DNA from: Haliclystus octoradiatus
Taxonomy: Eukaryota; Cnidaria; Staurozoa; Stauromedusae; Haliclystidae
DNA: 64,000 nucleotides
Reading direction: 5' to 3'
Assembly: GCA_916610825.1 (NCBI GenBank)
Contig: OU744447.1
Coordinates: 36,263,024-36,327,023 of the forward strand
The translations under genes were made by a program, and so were the position numbers. The stretch's first letter is position 1. Each line of letters begins with the position of its first letter. This document shows positions 48,132-61,400 of the stretch, piece after piece. The notes below the pieces were generated by a model. That model was not told the DNA's origin, ran no database searches, and worked only from the letters and a program-made list of their open reading frames with translations.

Positions 48132-48179
48132 AAATTTCTGAATATGGGATGAATTAGTTTATTCAAATTTGAAAGAGTT

Positions 48180-48320
48180 AAACCTGCGTATATAAAGTTC
48201 ACCCTATCGAGCAGCTACAAATGTTAGCTTCTATTGAATTTAACCTCTACGTAAAGGTAACCTCTATTTGGTGGTCATTATATCCAATCTTGTAACTGAC
48301 CGCTATAGACAGGACTGACT
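48180..48320. mobile_element. Decayed family A MITE
   Basis: TATATAAAGTTCACCCTATC through CGCTATAGACAGGACTGACT and TGTA; strongly diverged. Confidence 0.4.
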
Positions 48321-49413
48321 GTATAGGTTTTTTAAGGGTTAATGAAAAGGTTCAGTTTTTATCATGTTTCAATGGCTTATTACGTAATTCTTAAACGATT
48401 TGAAAGCAAACTAATGGAAACAATTTTTTCATCAGATTTTAACTGTCACTGGACTCACAACTAGAGACGTTTTAGAACAATATTTTGTGTAGTTAAGCTT
48501 GAAGTCGATCATACCTTAATAAAGTTACAAGTTTTAACTCAATAAAAAGCAAAATCATTTTCTTCTTGGTTAGTATATTTACAATAAATCCTTAATTTGA
48601 TAGCATTAAAATATTTTGAAATTATTACTGCGATTAATAATCTTTTTAAAGTAAATAACATTTTAATTAAATCAAAATGTATTATAATTAATTTGAAGAT
48701 TTCTATTATACGTATACAAAATTCTAGATATTTATACACTACTGGTTTACTTGAATAAATTAAAATTATTTTTCAATATCCTCAATAATTATTTAAATGC
48801 ATTATGCTTTTAGACTACAACAAGTATAATCAACTAATCTCAATAGTATCCTAGCAATGGAAGTAACAATTTTTAACTAACAAGGTATCAGCTTCAAGAT
48901 ATTGTTCATCAAAAAGTGCGCACATATGCTTATGAAAAAACGCTTTCAAACAAATGATTGATTCTGATTCAAAATCACGAAAAATATTGAGTGGTAAAGG
49001 TTTAAAGCCGATCCGATAAGAAATAACAGAGATATCAATGTTTTAATACTTTTCTCTCTCACATTTATTCTCCTTGTATTTATTCATGGAAAATGTAAAA
49101 AGAAATTGAGTAAAGCCGTCTCGAAAAACATTGATAACTCTATCATTTCTTATCGGATTTTGGTTAAACTTTATCTAGCAAATGTTGTTAATTGTTTTAA
49201 AATCATAATCAATATTTTATTTTTAACATTGTGACTTTTTTTCGCATAAAAACCTTTGAATGACTGACACAGTGCTATCGACACTTTTTGCTAAGGATAT
49301 TTTGAGATTATGTCATCATATAATATTTCTAACTTAAACGCATAAAATTGGGTGTCTTGTTGAGTGTTGCAATAATCTTTATCGCATAATATTTGCATTA
49401 TATAGTATCTGTG
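48321..49413. other. Convergent intergenic stretch, nothing recognised
   Basis: AT-rich sequence between the ANO7 and RABL2 3' ends. I see no gene, RNA gene or clear repeat. Confidence 0.5.
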
Positions 49414-49419
49414 TTTATT
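49414..49419 (-). terminator. Candidate RABL2 polyadenylation signal
   Basis: TTTATT on the plus strand is AATAAA on the minus strand, about 19 nt after the RABL2 stop, which would give a very short 3' UTR. Others may exist further downstream. Confidence 0.35.
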
Positions 49420-49437
49420 TGAATATATACTTGAACA

Positions 49438-52400
49438 TCAATCATCTTCTTGATCCGAGACAGGACTGTCTACACTGAGATCGTCAAAGTTCTGAAATAT
49501 TTAAGCAATAAAATAATACAGAAATTATCGTGCTTGAATCAAAAGTTGAAAATACAACACAGTCAATATGTCACATAATAGCTTTATTAAACAACAATCA
49601 ATTCTATTATAATGATCACCTCTATAGAGGCCACCTGTTTATAGTGGTCACCTGCTTATGGTGGTCACCTCCATAATGACTAAAATAGTATCTTCTACTG
49701 ATTAAACCACCTTGTATATAAAGACCACTTGCTTTTAACGGTCATTTTCTCTCTACATCTCATTGCTGGCTGTTATACTCAGGTTGTACACCCAAAAGAA
49801 GTAATGAGTTCACAAACATAAATAGAATTGTTTGTAATGTTCATGAACCCTTAAATAAAATACATTTTGAATTTCATTAACCAATGAACTATTTTTGCAA
49901 GGGTGATGAAAGGCTTAATTCATATTTGCATTGTATCAACTAAACCATTTTGATCCAATCTCATCAACTACCCCAGTGCCCAGGCTAGCTTTGGCCAATG
50001 GGCAATTTACAGTGCTAACAGCACATCAATCACATTTTGGGGGATTTTTGTAAATACCACTGCGATAAACAGTTTAGGAGTTCATGAACCTTCACAGACA
50101 GTTTATGAACAATTTATCAGCAGTTATAGAGCAGTCCATGAACGATAAGAGCAGTTCATGGAAATTTGGGACCATTTAACGTTCATGAACTGTTTTCACA
50201 GAAAAACTTAAATGAAAGGGTCCAATCTTTATTAGGTTGCCATGACCAAATCCAATGTAACCACCAATTTCAAGAATCAGGATAACATTTGCATTATGTA
50301 AGTCATAAATAATTTGTAAGCAAAAATAATGGAAACAAATTTCCCCATTCAAAAACTTTTCCCAAAATAAATTTCATATTTGAACAATCGACACAAATTT
50401 CCTTAAACATACTTTTTATAGGGAGTATTACTTCCTTCATTCAATTCTACCGTCTATTGCAAAAAACAGTTCATGAACGCTGAGTGGACCAATTTTTATA
50501 AACATTGGTCTGCGTTACAGACCGCGGTTCATTTACAAAAGAATAGGGTCTGTGTGATTTGCGCAGTTTTCTGTCCAGCCACTTTTCAAAAACCTAGAGC
50601 GGAAGCTTCTGATCGATGCATGGTAAATCTATTATTCTTAGTGAATAAATTCATCACCTCTGTTCGATCAATTAATTGTCATAGCTACAAAGCCTAAAAT
50701 ATAACTTATTGCAATCATGTCAACTGAAGTAAACAAAGTAATGTGAGAATCCCGGTGAGAATCACCTTAATCTTGCATAATTATGTGACATAAATCTTAT
50801 TCTGATACGAGGCCCGGACAGAGAAACCGAGCAATTCACGCAGACCCTATTCTTTCGTAAATGAATCGCGGTCTGTAACGCAGGCTACATGAACATCTGA
50901 TGGCAATCCATGAACTGCTCATAAAAAATTTCATGAAAATGGAACCATTTAGAATTTAATTAAATAGTTCATGAACCGTTCATAAAGGAATGAACTGAGA
51001 TCATCGCAGGGAATCAACCAACCTCTAATTCTTTCATAACTTCGTCCATGAAATCTGTTGAATTTTCTTTATAATTCACTGCTGACTTGATTGCTTCTTT
51101 AAAAACCTAACGTTTGAACACAATGATGATTGTTAGTTTCTCATCTTTAAAATCCGGCGCAGTTAAACCCATAAAAGTATTTAAGGGGAGTCACGGTTCG
51201 ACAAAATATCTTACCTTCTGCAAATCTCAGTTTTTTCAGATAAACGTTTGAATGACTTTAATAAATTGAGACATAAAATCTACATTTATTTTTCATATTT
51301 CGTGTCATTCTTTGGTGGAACTCTTTGCCAGAGAAATTTGTAATTTCAAAGAAAGTGCCAGCATTCAAACGTTCATTAGCTAGCATAGATCTAAATGCCT
51401 TGTAAATATTTTAGTACAAATGTCGTAACCTTTAAATTTTATCTTATAACCTTTTTAACTTAGCTAGATAGTTCTAAATGCCTTGTAAATATTTGAGTAC
51501 CAATTTTGTTTGTAAAACTTTTGTCTTAATAACCTATTTTAACTTTTTTAACGGCTTTACATAAGTGGGAGCCACAAGTTTCCCTGTATTTGCCTGTCAC
51601 CAATGTTGACAAAATAAGACACATACATACATATTTTCCTAATTATTTTAACTTTCTATCCAATATTTTTCATTTTCCTTTTGAATTCCATAGCCTTCCG
51701 CAAACCAGGTTTCAAGTTTCCTGATGGGAGTATTAATTAACATGAATTTCAAGGAAGACCCTAAGGGTTCACAAATTGTTATTGCAAATTTGGCATAAAC
51801 ACGATTTACATGACTGTTTCATTATTAGAGGAATTAGGAGTTTTCGTCTATATTAAGCTAAATTAAGAATCTGTTTACAAAGAGTTAACCGGATAAGCCA
51901 GTTACCTGCATTGCCAAGTTCACTGTGACTATTATTTCTGTGCATTATTTTTACAAGCATGGTCCGACAAAAGTAGAAATCCTGGAATCCTAGATTCTGG
52001 AAGGTTAGAGAAAATTCAGAAGAAAATTGATAATTTTAATGATTTCTTGGTCAAACATCAACAAAAAAATTCAGAAGAAATTATTGAAATGCCTCTAGGA
52101 TTCCAAAAGGCTGAACCTTTTGTCGGACCCTGTTCACAAGGAGAGCATGGGAGGCAATTCTTCTGTTTGAGTAACACAGTAACTAAGACTGAGTTATACT
52201 AGTATCACAGTTAAGTTTTTGTTCTATAAGCTGTAATACTGAGGTAGCCTGATCATACATTATTTGTTAGTTAATTCTTTTATCCTATGTCATATATATT
52301 AAATGCCATGCTAAATTTTAATTACAGAAAAACCGTCAACTTGTCACATCAATTCGTTAATATTCGTCAATTGTAAAATCGTCACATTATCGTTTGATAT

Positions 52401-55400
52401 ATTCAATAAATAAGGAAGTCATTGTTGGCTGTTGCCGTTCACTTATTTGATTGTGCCGTTGTGATCGTTTGTCAATATTGTCATTCTATTCTTGACGTGT
52501 GTTTCACTTTCTCTACAAAGATGTCTCACTAGACATTAATTATCACCAACTTACTTTAACAACATTTGTACCATCAGATGCTGATACAAAATAAAACGGA
52601 AGTTTATACTTCTTTGCGAAATTAAATGTTTTCTTTGTCACAGTGTAATCAACTACAATAAATAAAACATGAAATGATACCCAGGACAGCTTGTATATAC
52701 GTAGTAGCTGCAACAAAGTGTCTATATTGTGTTGTAGCATACAGACTATAATAAACGGCAAGCTTGCAATGTAAACTCTTTCATGAACAGTGCATGAACA
52801 GATCGTGAATTGTCTGTGAAAAGTTTACGAAAAAGAGTGTCATTTCTAGTTCATAAATGTTCAATTGATTGCTCATAAAATGTTCATGAAAATTTTGTAA
52901 GTGGTAGCAATTGAGAAGGTAATAAAAGGATGCAGTAATAATGTAATCTGGAAATTTACAAGATAAAATAGTAGTACTATTTTTATTTTTTCACAAATAG
53001 GGTAAGCTTGCAGCTTTTTTTCACCGGGGTGGTTGGCTATTTTGTTAGTATTTTGAAGTTTGATAGCCAGATGACTTTCTTAACGCCAACTAATAGTGCT
53101 CCGGCCAGAGATTGAACCCAAGGCCCTGCAGGTCGTAATTGGGACGGCATAGCCCTATTAAAGACACCCGTACTACTCCTCTATTTCTAGAGAAGTGGCT
53201 CTTTTTGCTGAAGCAATTCCCTCTCAACCACTTATTGAACGACCCCTGTATACATATAAAGGCCACCTGTATATAATGATCACTTTATCTACCTCTCAAT
53301 AGGTGGCTGTTATATAAAGGTTTCACTGTAATAATATACAAAATATATGTATAATACTCAACTAATATTCCTGGCAAACTGCATTTACGAGGTCAGATGG
53401 ATAACACTGCATTTACGAGGTCATATTGATAAAATCGATTATTATTATACATAGCAAATTCAACTCTGTCGATACAAACAAATAACAGTTATCTTACCAT
53501 CGATTTTATTAGCTGCAATAATACATGGTATTTCTTGGCGATACGTTCGTAATTCTTTATACCAATTTGCAAGATTTTTGTATGTGATTTTTCTTGTTGT
53601 ATCAAAAACCTATACCATTAAAAAACAATCATTTAAATATATACAATCATTTGTGGCTACAAGCATTCAGAAATTTAGCACTACAGCTTCGAAAAAAATA
53701 TAATGAGGGATTACATCACTCTTGTGTGTGGAACGAGTGGGTCTAAATTTCGATGGCCCACGAACAAAGAGCGATGAAATCATTTTAATAATCACGTAAC
53801 ATAACCTTTGTCTGGAACATCAATTATCTCTCATCAATTTCACTACAACAATGATTTGTTTTCAAATTTAATGGGTCATTGATTTTTCATTAAATACAAT
53901 TGGAATGAAATTCTTACGAATATCATTTCAAAATATGACGCGAAGATTTCAATATAATTATTTTTCAAACATATGTGCAATATTAAAAATAAAATAAGAG
54001 TTACATTTAGCAAGTCCCAGGTTGTTACTTTTTGAATTTCTCAAGTTTAATTTTAAATTACGGAGTATACATTTGATTTGATTTTTAAAAAATATTCCAT
54101 CTGTCGCAGCTCGTCGCCATTTTCAAAACACATAAAACCGTGCAGGTATAGGTCTATAACCGCACACGTGCGGGTATAGACCTATACCTGCACGCTTTTA
54201 GTGGTTGCCATGGAATCTCTTGGGTTGTCTTGATATAACTGCTAAACACGTGGTACAAATCCATCAATCGTGACTCGAGTTTTTTTCAGGTGATTATTAA
54301 TTGCAATTATATGATCAACCTATTGCTATGACGAACTTTGTTTTTGAAGATTTTTTTCTTTCTGTTTCTCGCATCGAGTAAAAACATATCTTTACCCTGT
54401 GATTTAGCTTTGCGTTGCGACAATAAAGCAATTTTGAGTTTTCATTTTTAACACGAATAATTAAGCTTTTGTAGCTTTAACTTATGATATCAAATTTCAC
54501 CGGGTGTCGCGTCATTCAAAAATGCATTTAAATATTGTTGTTTACCTAAATTATTTCTGGGAATCAGATTTATCATTTCACATTGCAAATATTTTGAGGA
54601 AATTGGGGATAACCTGGATATGGAAGACCCGGGACAAGAAGTTCCAGAATTCATGACTTGATCAGTCAGGGTCTAAGCACGGCCGCTGATGATTGGGAGG
54701 GGGGGTAAATAGGGCAATTATCCTGAGGCCTGAGCAGTGCATTTGATTGCGAATATGAGATTTTATTAGGAGAAATAGTCTTGGATTGGAGCGAAAGAAA
54801 ATTTCCATGGGGTATCTAGGTAGGCTACTTGAAAAATAGCCGGAAATTTTTCTCGTTGGCCCCCCAGGGTCCAGGTTCTAACCAAGGTCCAAGTCTAAGT
54901 AGGTCTAAGTCCTATCATGTTTTAATCTTTCACTGTCAGTAAATAAAACATACCAATATACATGCATTCGCTTGATGATAATAAGATGGATGCATACTAC
55001 TGAATCTTTCTTGTCCTGCTGTATCCCAAAATTCTACAATAGAAATACAAATGAAAACTAATTAGACAGTTTGTAAGAGTTAATATTTGATCTGTTATTA
55101 TTATTGATACCGTAATACCGTATTATTCAAATTTTAAGGGTAGAAAATCGACTTATGCCCCAGAAAATACGGTAGGTTATTAGGCTACAAACAAAAACCC
55201 TGTGAAAAACAGTTCTTGAACAGTTAATGAACAGTTCATGAAAATTTGGGGCCATTTAACAATCATGAACTGTTAATGAACTGTTCATGAACTGTTTATG
55301 AACTGCTCATGAAAATTTGGGATCATTTAACGTTCATGAACTGTTAATGAACTGTTCATGAACTGTTTATGAACTGCTCATGAAAATTTGGGATCATTTA

Positions 55401-58400
55401 ACGTTCATGAACTGTTAATGAACTGTTCATGAACTGTTTATGAACTGTTCATGAAAATTTGGGGCCATTTAACGTTCATGAACTGTTTATGAACTGTTCA
55501 TGAACTCCTGAACTATTTTTCGCAGGTGATTATTTGCTGGTTATTTGTTAATATATGAGATAATGAGTATTAGATTATAAATAGATAGGACTATATATCC
55601 AAACATTGCAATTCTCAGAGTTTTCTCTTTTCGCTATCCTTTATATAAAATAATTAATTAAATACAGTTGAAAGGAAGAGAAATATTGATTTTTTTGCAG
55701 ATTTTAGGTAAAAGCAAAAAATAATCATTGATTATGCTACTCACCAACTACTACATCTTTTCCATCGACATTTGTTGAATATTTAAATAATGTTAATGCG
55801 TATGTTGAAAGCTGTTGAGGTTTGCTAAGACACAATGTTAAGATTAGTAACCAAATTAGCTAATAAAACGAAAATATGCGTAGTCATTTCATGCCACCAA
55901 ACCGCCATAACAACAGGGTCATATTACCTTACGGAATTCTAATTGGGCAATCCTGACTTCTACGGTATCAAAATCGTGTTTACGTTTTAGGAATTTTAAT
56001 TGGTGTTAACAACCCACCTTTCCGAAAACATTGACGCGCTTGTAGACATCACATGTCTGTCAGCTACAACCCATTTGCTGCTGAAAAGTACCTCGTTTTC
56101 AAGCTTTGTATGTTATTAATTATCCGTCCTCCGGTTATAGCTTGAAAAAAGCCGGTTTTTATGTTTTTCAACTTTAAATGTCTCTCATACAAAAACGGGC
56201 GATACAATTCATTTCATTTCTTAGTATGTCATAGTCAAACGTGTATCGAAGTGATTTAAAAAAACTAGATAAAAAAATATCAAGTCTATATTTAGAAACA
56301 GCCATTTAAGTTGACCTCGGTGTGATTTCACCTCTTTTCAGATTTTGAAAAAAGCCGGTTTTCTACTTTTTTTCACTTTAAATGTCTCTCATACTAAAAC
56401 GGGCAATACAATTCATTTCATTTCTTAGTATGTCATAGTCAAACGTGTATCGAAGTGATTTAAAAAAACTAGATGGAAAAATATCAAGTCTATATTTAGA
56501 AACAGCCATTTAAGTTGACCTAAGTGTGATTTCACCTCTTTTCAGATTTTGAAAAAAGCCGGTTTTTATGTTTTTCAACTTTAAATGTCTCTCATACTAA
56601 AACGGGAGATACAATTCATTTCATGTCTTAGTATGTCATAGTCAAACGTGTATCGAAGTGATTTAAAAAAACTAGATAAAAAAATATCAAGTCTATATTT
56701 AGAAACAGCCATTTAAGTTGACCTCGGTGTGATTTCACCTCTTTTCAGATTTTGAAAAAAGCCGGTTTTCTACTTTTTTTCACTTTAAATGTCTCTCATA
56801 CTAAAACGGGCAATACAATTCATTTCATTTCTTAGTATGTCATAGTCAAACGTGTATCGAAGTGATTTAAAAAAACTAGATAAAAAAATATCAAGTCTAT
56901 ATTTAGAAACAGCCATTTAAGTTGACCTCGGTGTGATTTCACCTCTTTTCAGATTTTGAAAAAAGCCGGTTTTCTACTTTTTTTCACTTTAAATGTCTCT
57001 CATACTAAAACGGGCAATACAATTCATTTCATTTCTTAGTATGTCATAGTCAAACGTGTATCGAAGTGATTTAAAAAAACTAGATGGAAAAATATCAAGT
57101 CTATATTTAGAAACAGCCATTTAAGTTGACCTAAGTGTGATTTCACGTCTTTTCAGATTTTGAAAAAAGCCGGTTTTTATGTTTTTCAACTTTAAATGTC
57201 TCTCATACAAAAACGGGCGATACAATTCATTTCATTTCTTAGTATGTCATGATTCAAACGTGTATCGAAGTGATTTAAAAAAACTAGATAAAAAAATATC
57301 AAGTCTATATTTAGAAACAGCCATTTAAGTTGACCTCGGTGTGATTTCACGTCTTTCCAGATTTTGAAAAAAGCCGGTTTTATGTTTTTCAACTTTAAAT
57401 GTCTCTCATACTAAAATGGGAGATACAATTCATTTCATTTCTTAGTATGTCATAGTCAAACGTGTATCGAAGTGATTTAAAAAAACTAGATAAAAAAATA
57501 TCAAGTCTATATTTAGAAACAGCCATTTAAGTTGACCTAAGTGTGATTTCACGTCTTTTCAGATTTTGAAAAAAGCCGGTTTTTATGTTTTTCAACTTTA
57601 AATGTCTCTCATACTAAAACGGGAGATACAACTCACTTCATTTCTTAGTATGTCATAGTCAAACGTGTATCGAAGTGATTTAAAAAACTAGATGAAAAAA
57701 TATCAAGATTATATTTAGAAACAGCCATTTAAGTTGACCTAGATGTGATTTCACGTCTTTTCAGATTTTGAAAAAAGCCGGTTTTTATGTTTTTCAACTT
57801 TAAATGTCTCTCATACTAAAACGGGCGATACAATTCACTTCATTTCTTAGTATGTCATAGTCAAACGTGTATCGAAGTGATTTAAAAAAACTAGATGAAA
57901 AAATATCAAGATTATATTTAGAAACAGCCATTTAAGTTGACCTAGGTGTGATTTCACGTCTTTTCAGATTTTGAAAAAAGCCGGTTTTTATGTTTTTCAA
58001 CTTTAAATGTCTCTCATACTAAAACGGGCAATACAATTCATTTCATTTCTTAGTATGTCATAGTCAAACGTGTATCGAAGTGATTTAAAAAACCTAGACG
58101 AAAAATATCTAAGAAATAAGAAATATTTGAACTTGAGAAAGTAGAAAACCGGCTTTTTTCAAAATCTGAAAAGACGTGAAATCACACTTAGGTCAACTTA
58201 AATGGCTGTTTCTAAATATAGACTTGATATTTTTTTATCTAGTTTTTTTAAATCACTTCGATACACGTTTGACTATGACATACTAAGAAATGAAGTGAAT
58301 TGTATCTCCCGTTTTAGTATGAGAGACATTTAAAGTTGAAAAAAAGTAGAAAACCGGCTTTTTTCAAAATCTGAAAAGAGGTGAAATCACACCGAGGTCA

Positions 58401-61400
58401 ACTTAAATGGCTGTTTCTAAATATAGACTTGATATTTTTCGTCTAGTTTTTTTAAATCACTTCGATACACGTTTGACTATGACATACTAAGAAATGAAGT
58501 GAGTTGTATCTCCCGTTTTAGTATGAGAGACATTTAAAGTTGAAAAACATAAAAACCGGCTTTTTTCAAAATCTGAAAAGACGTGAAATCACACTTAGGT
58601 CAACTTAAATGGCTGTTTCTAAATATAGACTTGATATTTTTTTATCTAGTTTTTTTAAATCACTTCGATACACGTTTGACTATGACATACTAAGAAATGA
58701 AATGAATTGTATCTCCCATTTTAGTATGAGAGACATTTAAAGTTGAAAAACATAAAACCGGCTTTTTTCAAAATCTGGAAAGACGTGAAATCACACCGAG
58801 GTCAACTTAAATGGCTGTTTCTAAATATAGACTTGATATTTTTTTATCTAGTTTTTTTAAATCACTTCGATACACGTTTGAATCATGACATACTAAGAAA
58901 TGAAATGAATTGTATCGCCCGTTTTTGTATGAGAGACATTTAAAGTTGAAAAACATAAAAACCGGCTTTTTTCAAAATCTGAAAAGACGTGAAATCACAC
59001 TTAGGTCAACTTAAATGGCTGTTTCTAAATATAGACTTGATATTTTTCCATCTAGTTTTTTTAAATCACTTCGATACACGTTTGACTATGACATACTAAG
59101 AAATGAAATGAATTGTATTGCCCGTTTTAGTATGAGAGACATTTAAAGTGAAAAAAAGTAGAAAACCGGCTTTTTTCAAAATCTGAAAAGAGGTGAAATC
59201 ACACCGAGGTCAACTTAAATGGCTGTTTCTAAATATAGACTTGATATTTTTTTATCTAGTTTTTTTAAATCACTTCGATACACGTTTGACTATGACATAC
59301 TAAGAAATGAAATGAATTGTATCTCCCGTTTTAGTATGAGAGACATTTAAAGTTGAAAAACATAAAAACCGGCTTTTTTCAAAATCTGAAAAGAGGTGAA
59401 ATCACACTTAGGTCAACTTAAATGGCTGTTTCTAAATATAGACTTGATATTTTTCCATCTAGTTTTTTTAAATCACTTCGATACACGTTTGACTATGACA
59501 TACTAAGAAATGAAATGAATTGTATTGCCCGTTTTAGTATGAGAGACATTTAAAGTTGAAAAACATAAAAACCGGCTTTTTTCAAAATCTGAAAAGAGGT
59601 GAAATCACACTTAGGTCAACTTAAATGGCTGTTTCTAAATATAGACTTGATATTTTTCCATCTAGTTTTTTTAAATCACTTCGATACACGTTTGACTATG
59701 ACATACTAAGAAATGAAATGAATTTTATCGCCCGTTTTTGTATGAGAGACATTTAAAGTTGAAAAACATAAAAACCGGCTTTTTTCAAGCTATAACCGGA
59801 GGACGGATAATTAATAACATACAAAGCTTGAAAACGAGGTACTTTTCAGCAGCAAATGGGCTGTAGCTGACAGACATGTGATGTCTACAAGCGCGTCAAT
59901 GTTTTCGGAAAGGTGGGTTGTTAACACCAATTAAAATTCCTAAAACGTAAACACGATTTTGATACCGTAGAAGTCAGGATTGCCTCTCATTGTTGCTTCC
60001 AAACATTTCCAGGTGGTTACATTCATCTAAACGTTTCCATAGCCTTTATTCAAGTTTAGGGATCATAAAAAATATTATAAAAACTGTGTTTTTGTTCCAA
60101 AGAAAAGAAAATGATTGATATTTTTTCAGATTGTAAAAACATGAATGCAATTATTCCAAATTTCCTTTAGAATTTGTGCTATCCTCCCCAATAATCCCCC
60201 ATTTTATCAAATCTTGCATGACAAAGACATGTATTTTTTTCAAAATACGGAGTATAGAATTTTAATGAGAATCTCTTGTAAATATGGGATTTGAAAATGA
60301 TAATAGGGTCGGTTCATAAAAACTTGAAAATCAAAAGTTTTAACTTGTTATAGAAAGTGACTTGATTACTTTGTTAAGTTTTTTTCGATAGACGGATTAA
60401 TATTTTTTTTGATTGTAGGCCTAATAATGAAATCTTCAAAAGTTGTGTTGTTTTTATGGACGAATGCTCGATAGATGTCATGATCTTATCACGCTCATTT
60501 GTTGTGATAGAAAATTTTACAGTATGACGTCACTTCACATTCATTGTCCGTTTATCAAGATTTCAAATTCTCATTTCTTCAAATGCTTATTTTCCAAAAA
60601 ATAATAAATAATTATCCTCTTATGGAAAAAACTTGGCAAAGTAATCACGGCACTTGATACAACAAGCTAAAGATAAGATGAACATTTTGATATTTGATGT
60701 TTTATGAGTCAACCCCCCTGTTTTACATGCTGTACACAACAGTAAATTTATGTAAAGTGAAAAAGGATACTATCCATCCATTAAAAAACGTTCAACCAAT
60801 CTAAAATTACAAAAACAAATTGAAATCAGTAATCAACAGCATCAACTAAAGATTTGTTTGCCTGTGAGGAAAATAGAAGCCAGTGGCATTTGTGTGAGGG
60901 CCTATTAAGCACTTTCAATTTTTATATTCTCAATTTTGTTGTGTGTAAAGCCCATGGCAGATGTCAGCAACATTTCCGCAACTTTGAAATCTATCACAAA
61001 TTATTGTCATTTAGTCACTTTTTCGATTATGTCTGACTCTAAATGTGTTGACATTTTCATTTTTGAACAATAGAAGTGTCAGATGGCGTGACGAATAAAT
61101 TCTATGTAAACAATGAAATAGTTTTTTTCGGAAATCTTGCCGCTGCTAATAGGCCTATAATTTCAAAATCAAAACATTTCGAAAACAATACCCAACTCAC
61201 ACAGAAAACAATCACTTCAAATCGTTTGGAACTTCACAATGACAGGCTTAACAATATTGCACTGAAAACATTTATAGCCTACCTACTTCAACGACTTCAT
61301 AATAACAAAACAATAAATCTGTAATAAGTTATTTTGTAAAGTAATCTGCAAGTAACGTCAATTACTTTGTCACTGCAAATACTCGTTAGGCTACTTAAAA

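Noticed and set aside
57192..58943. Two identical 66-residue reading frames on opposite strands
   Set aside because: Mirror images generated by the inverted arms of the Foldback-type element; no family resemblance.
55946..59984. CRISPR array or bacterial repeat system
   Set aside because: Units are contiguous with no variable spacers, and the host sequence is an animal intron.
61076..61324. 82-residue plus-strand frame
   Set aside because: No recognisable domain, antisense to RABL2 intron 1, ends at a repeat-like AAGTAAC region; nothing supports a gene.
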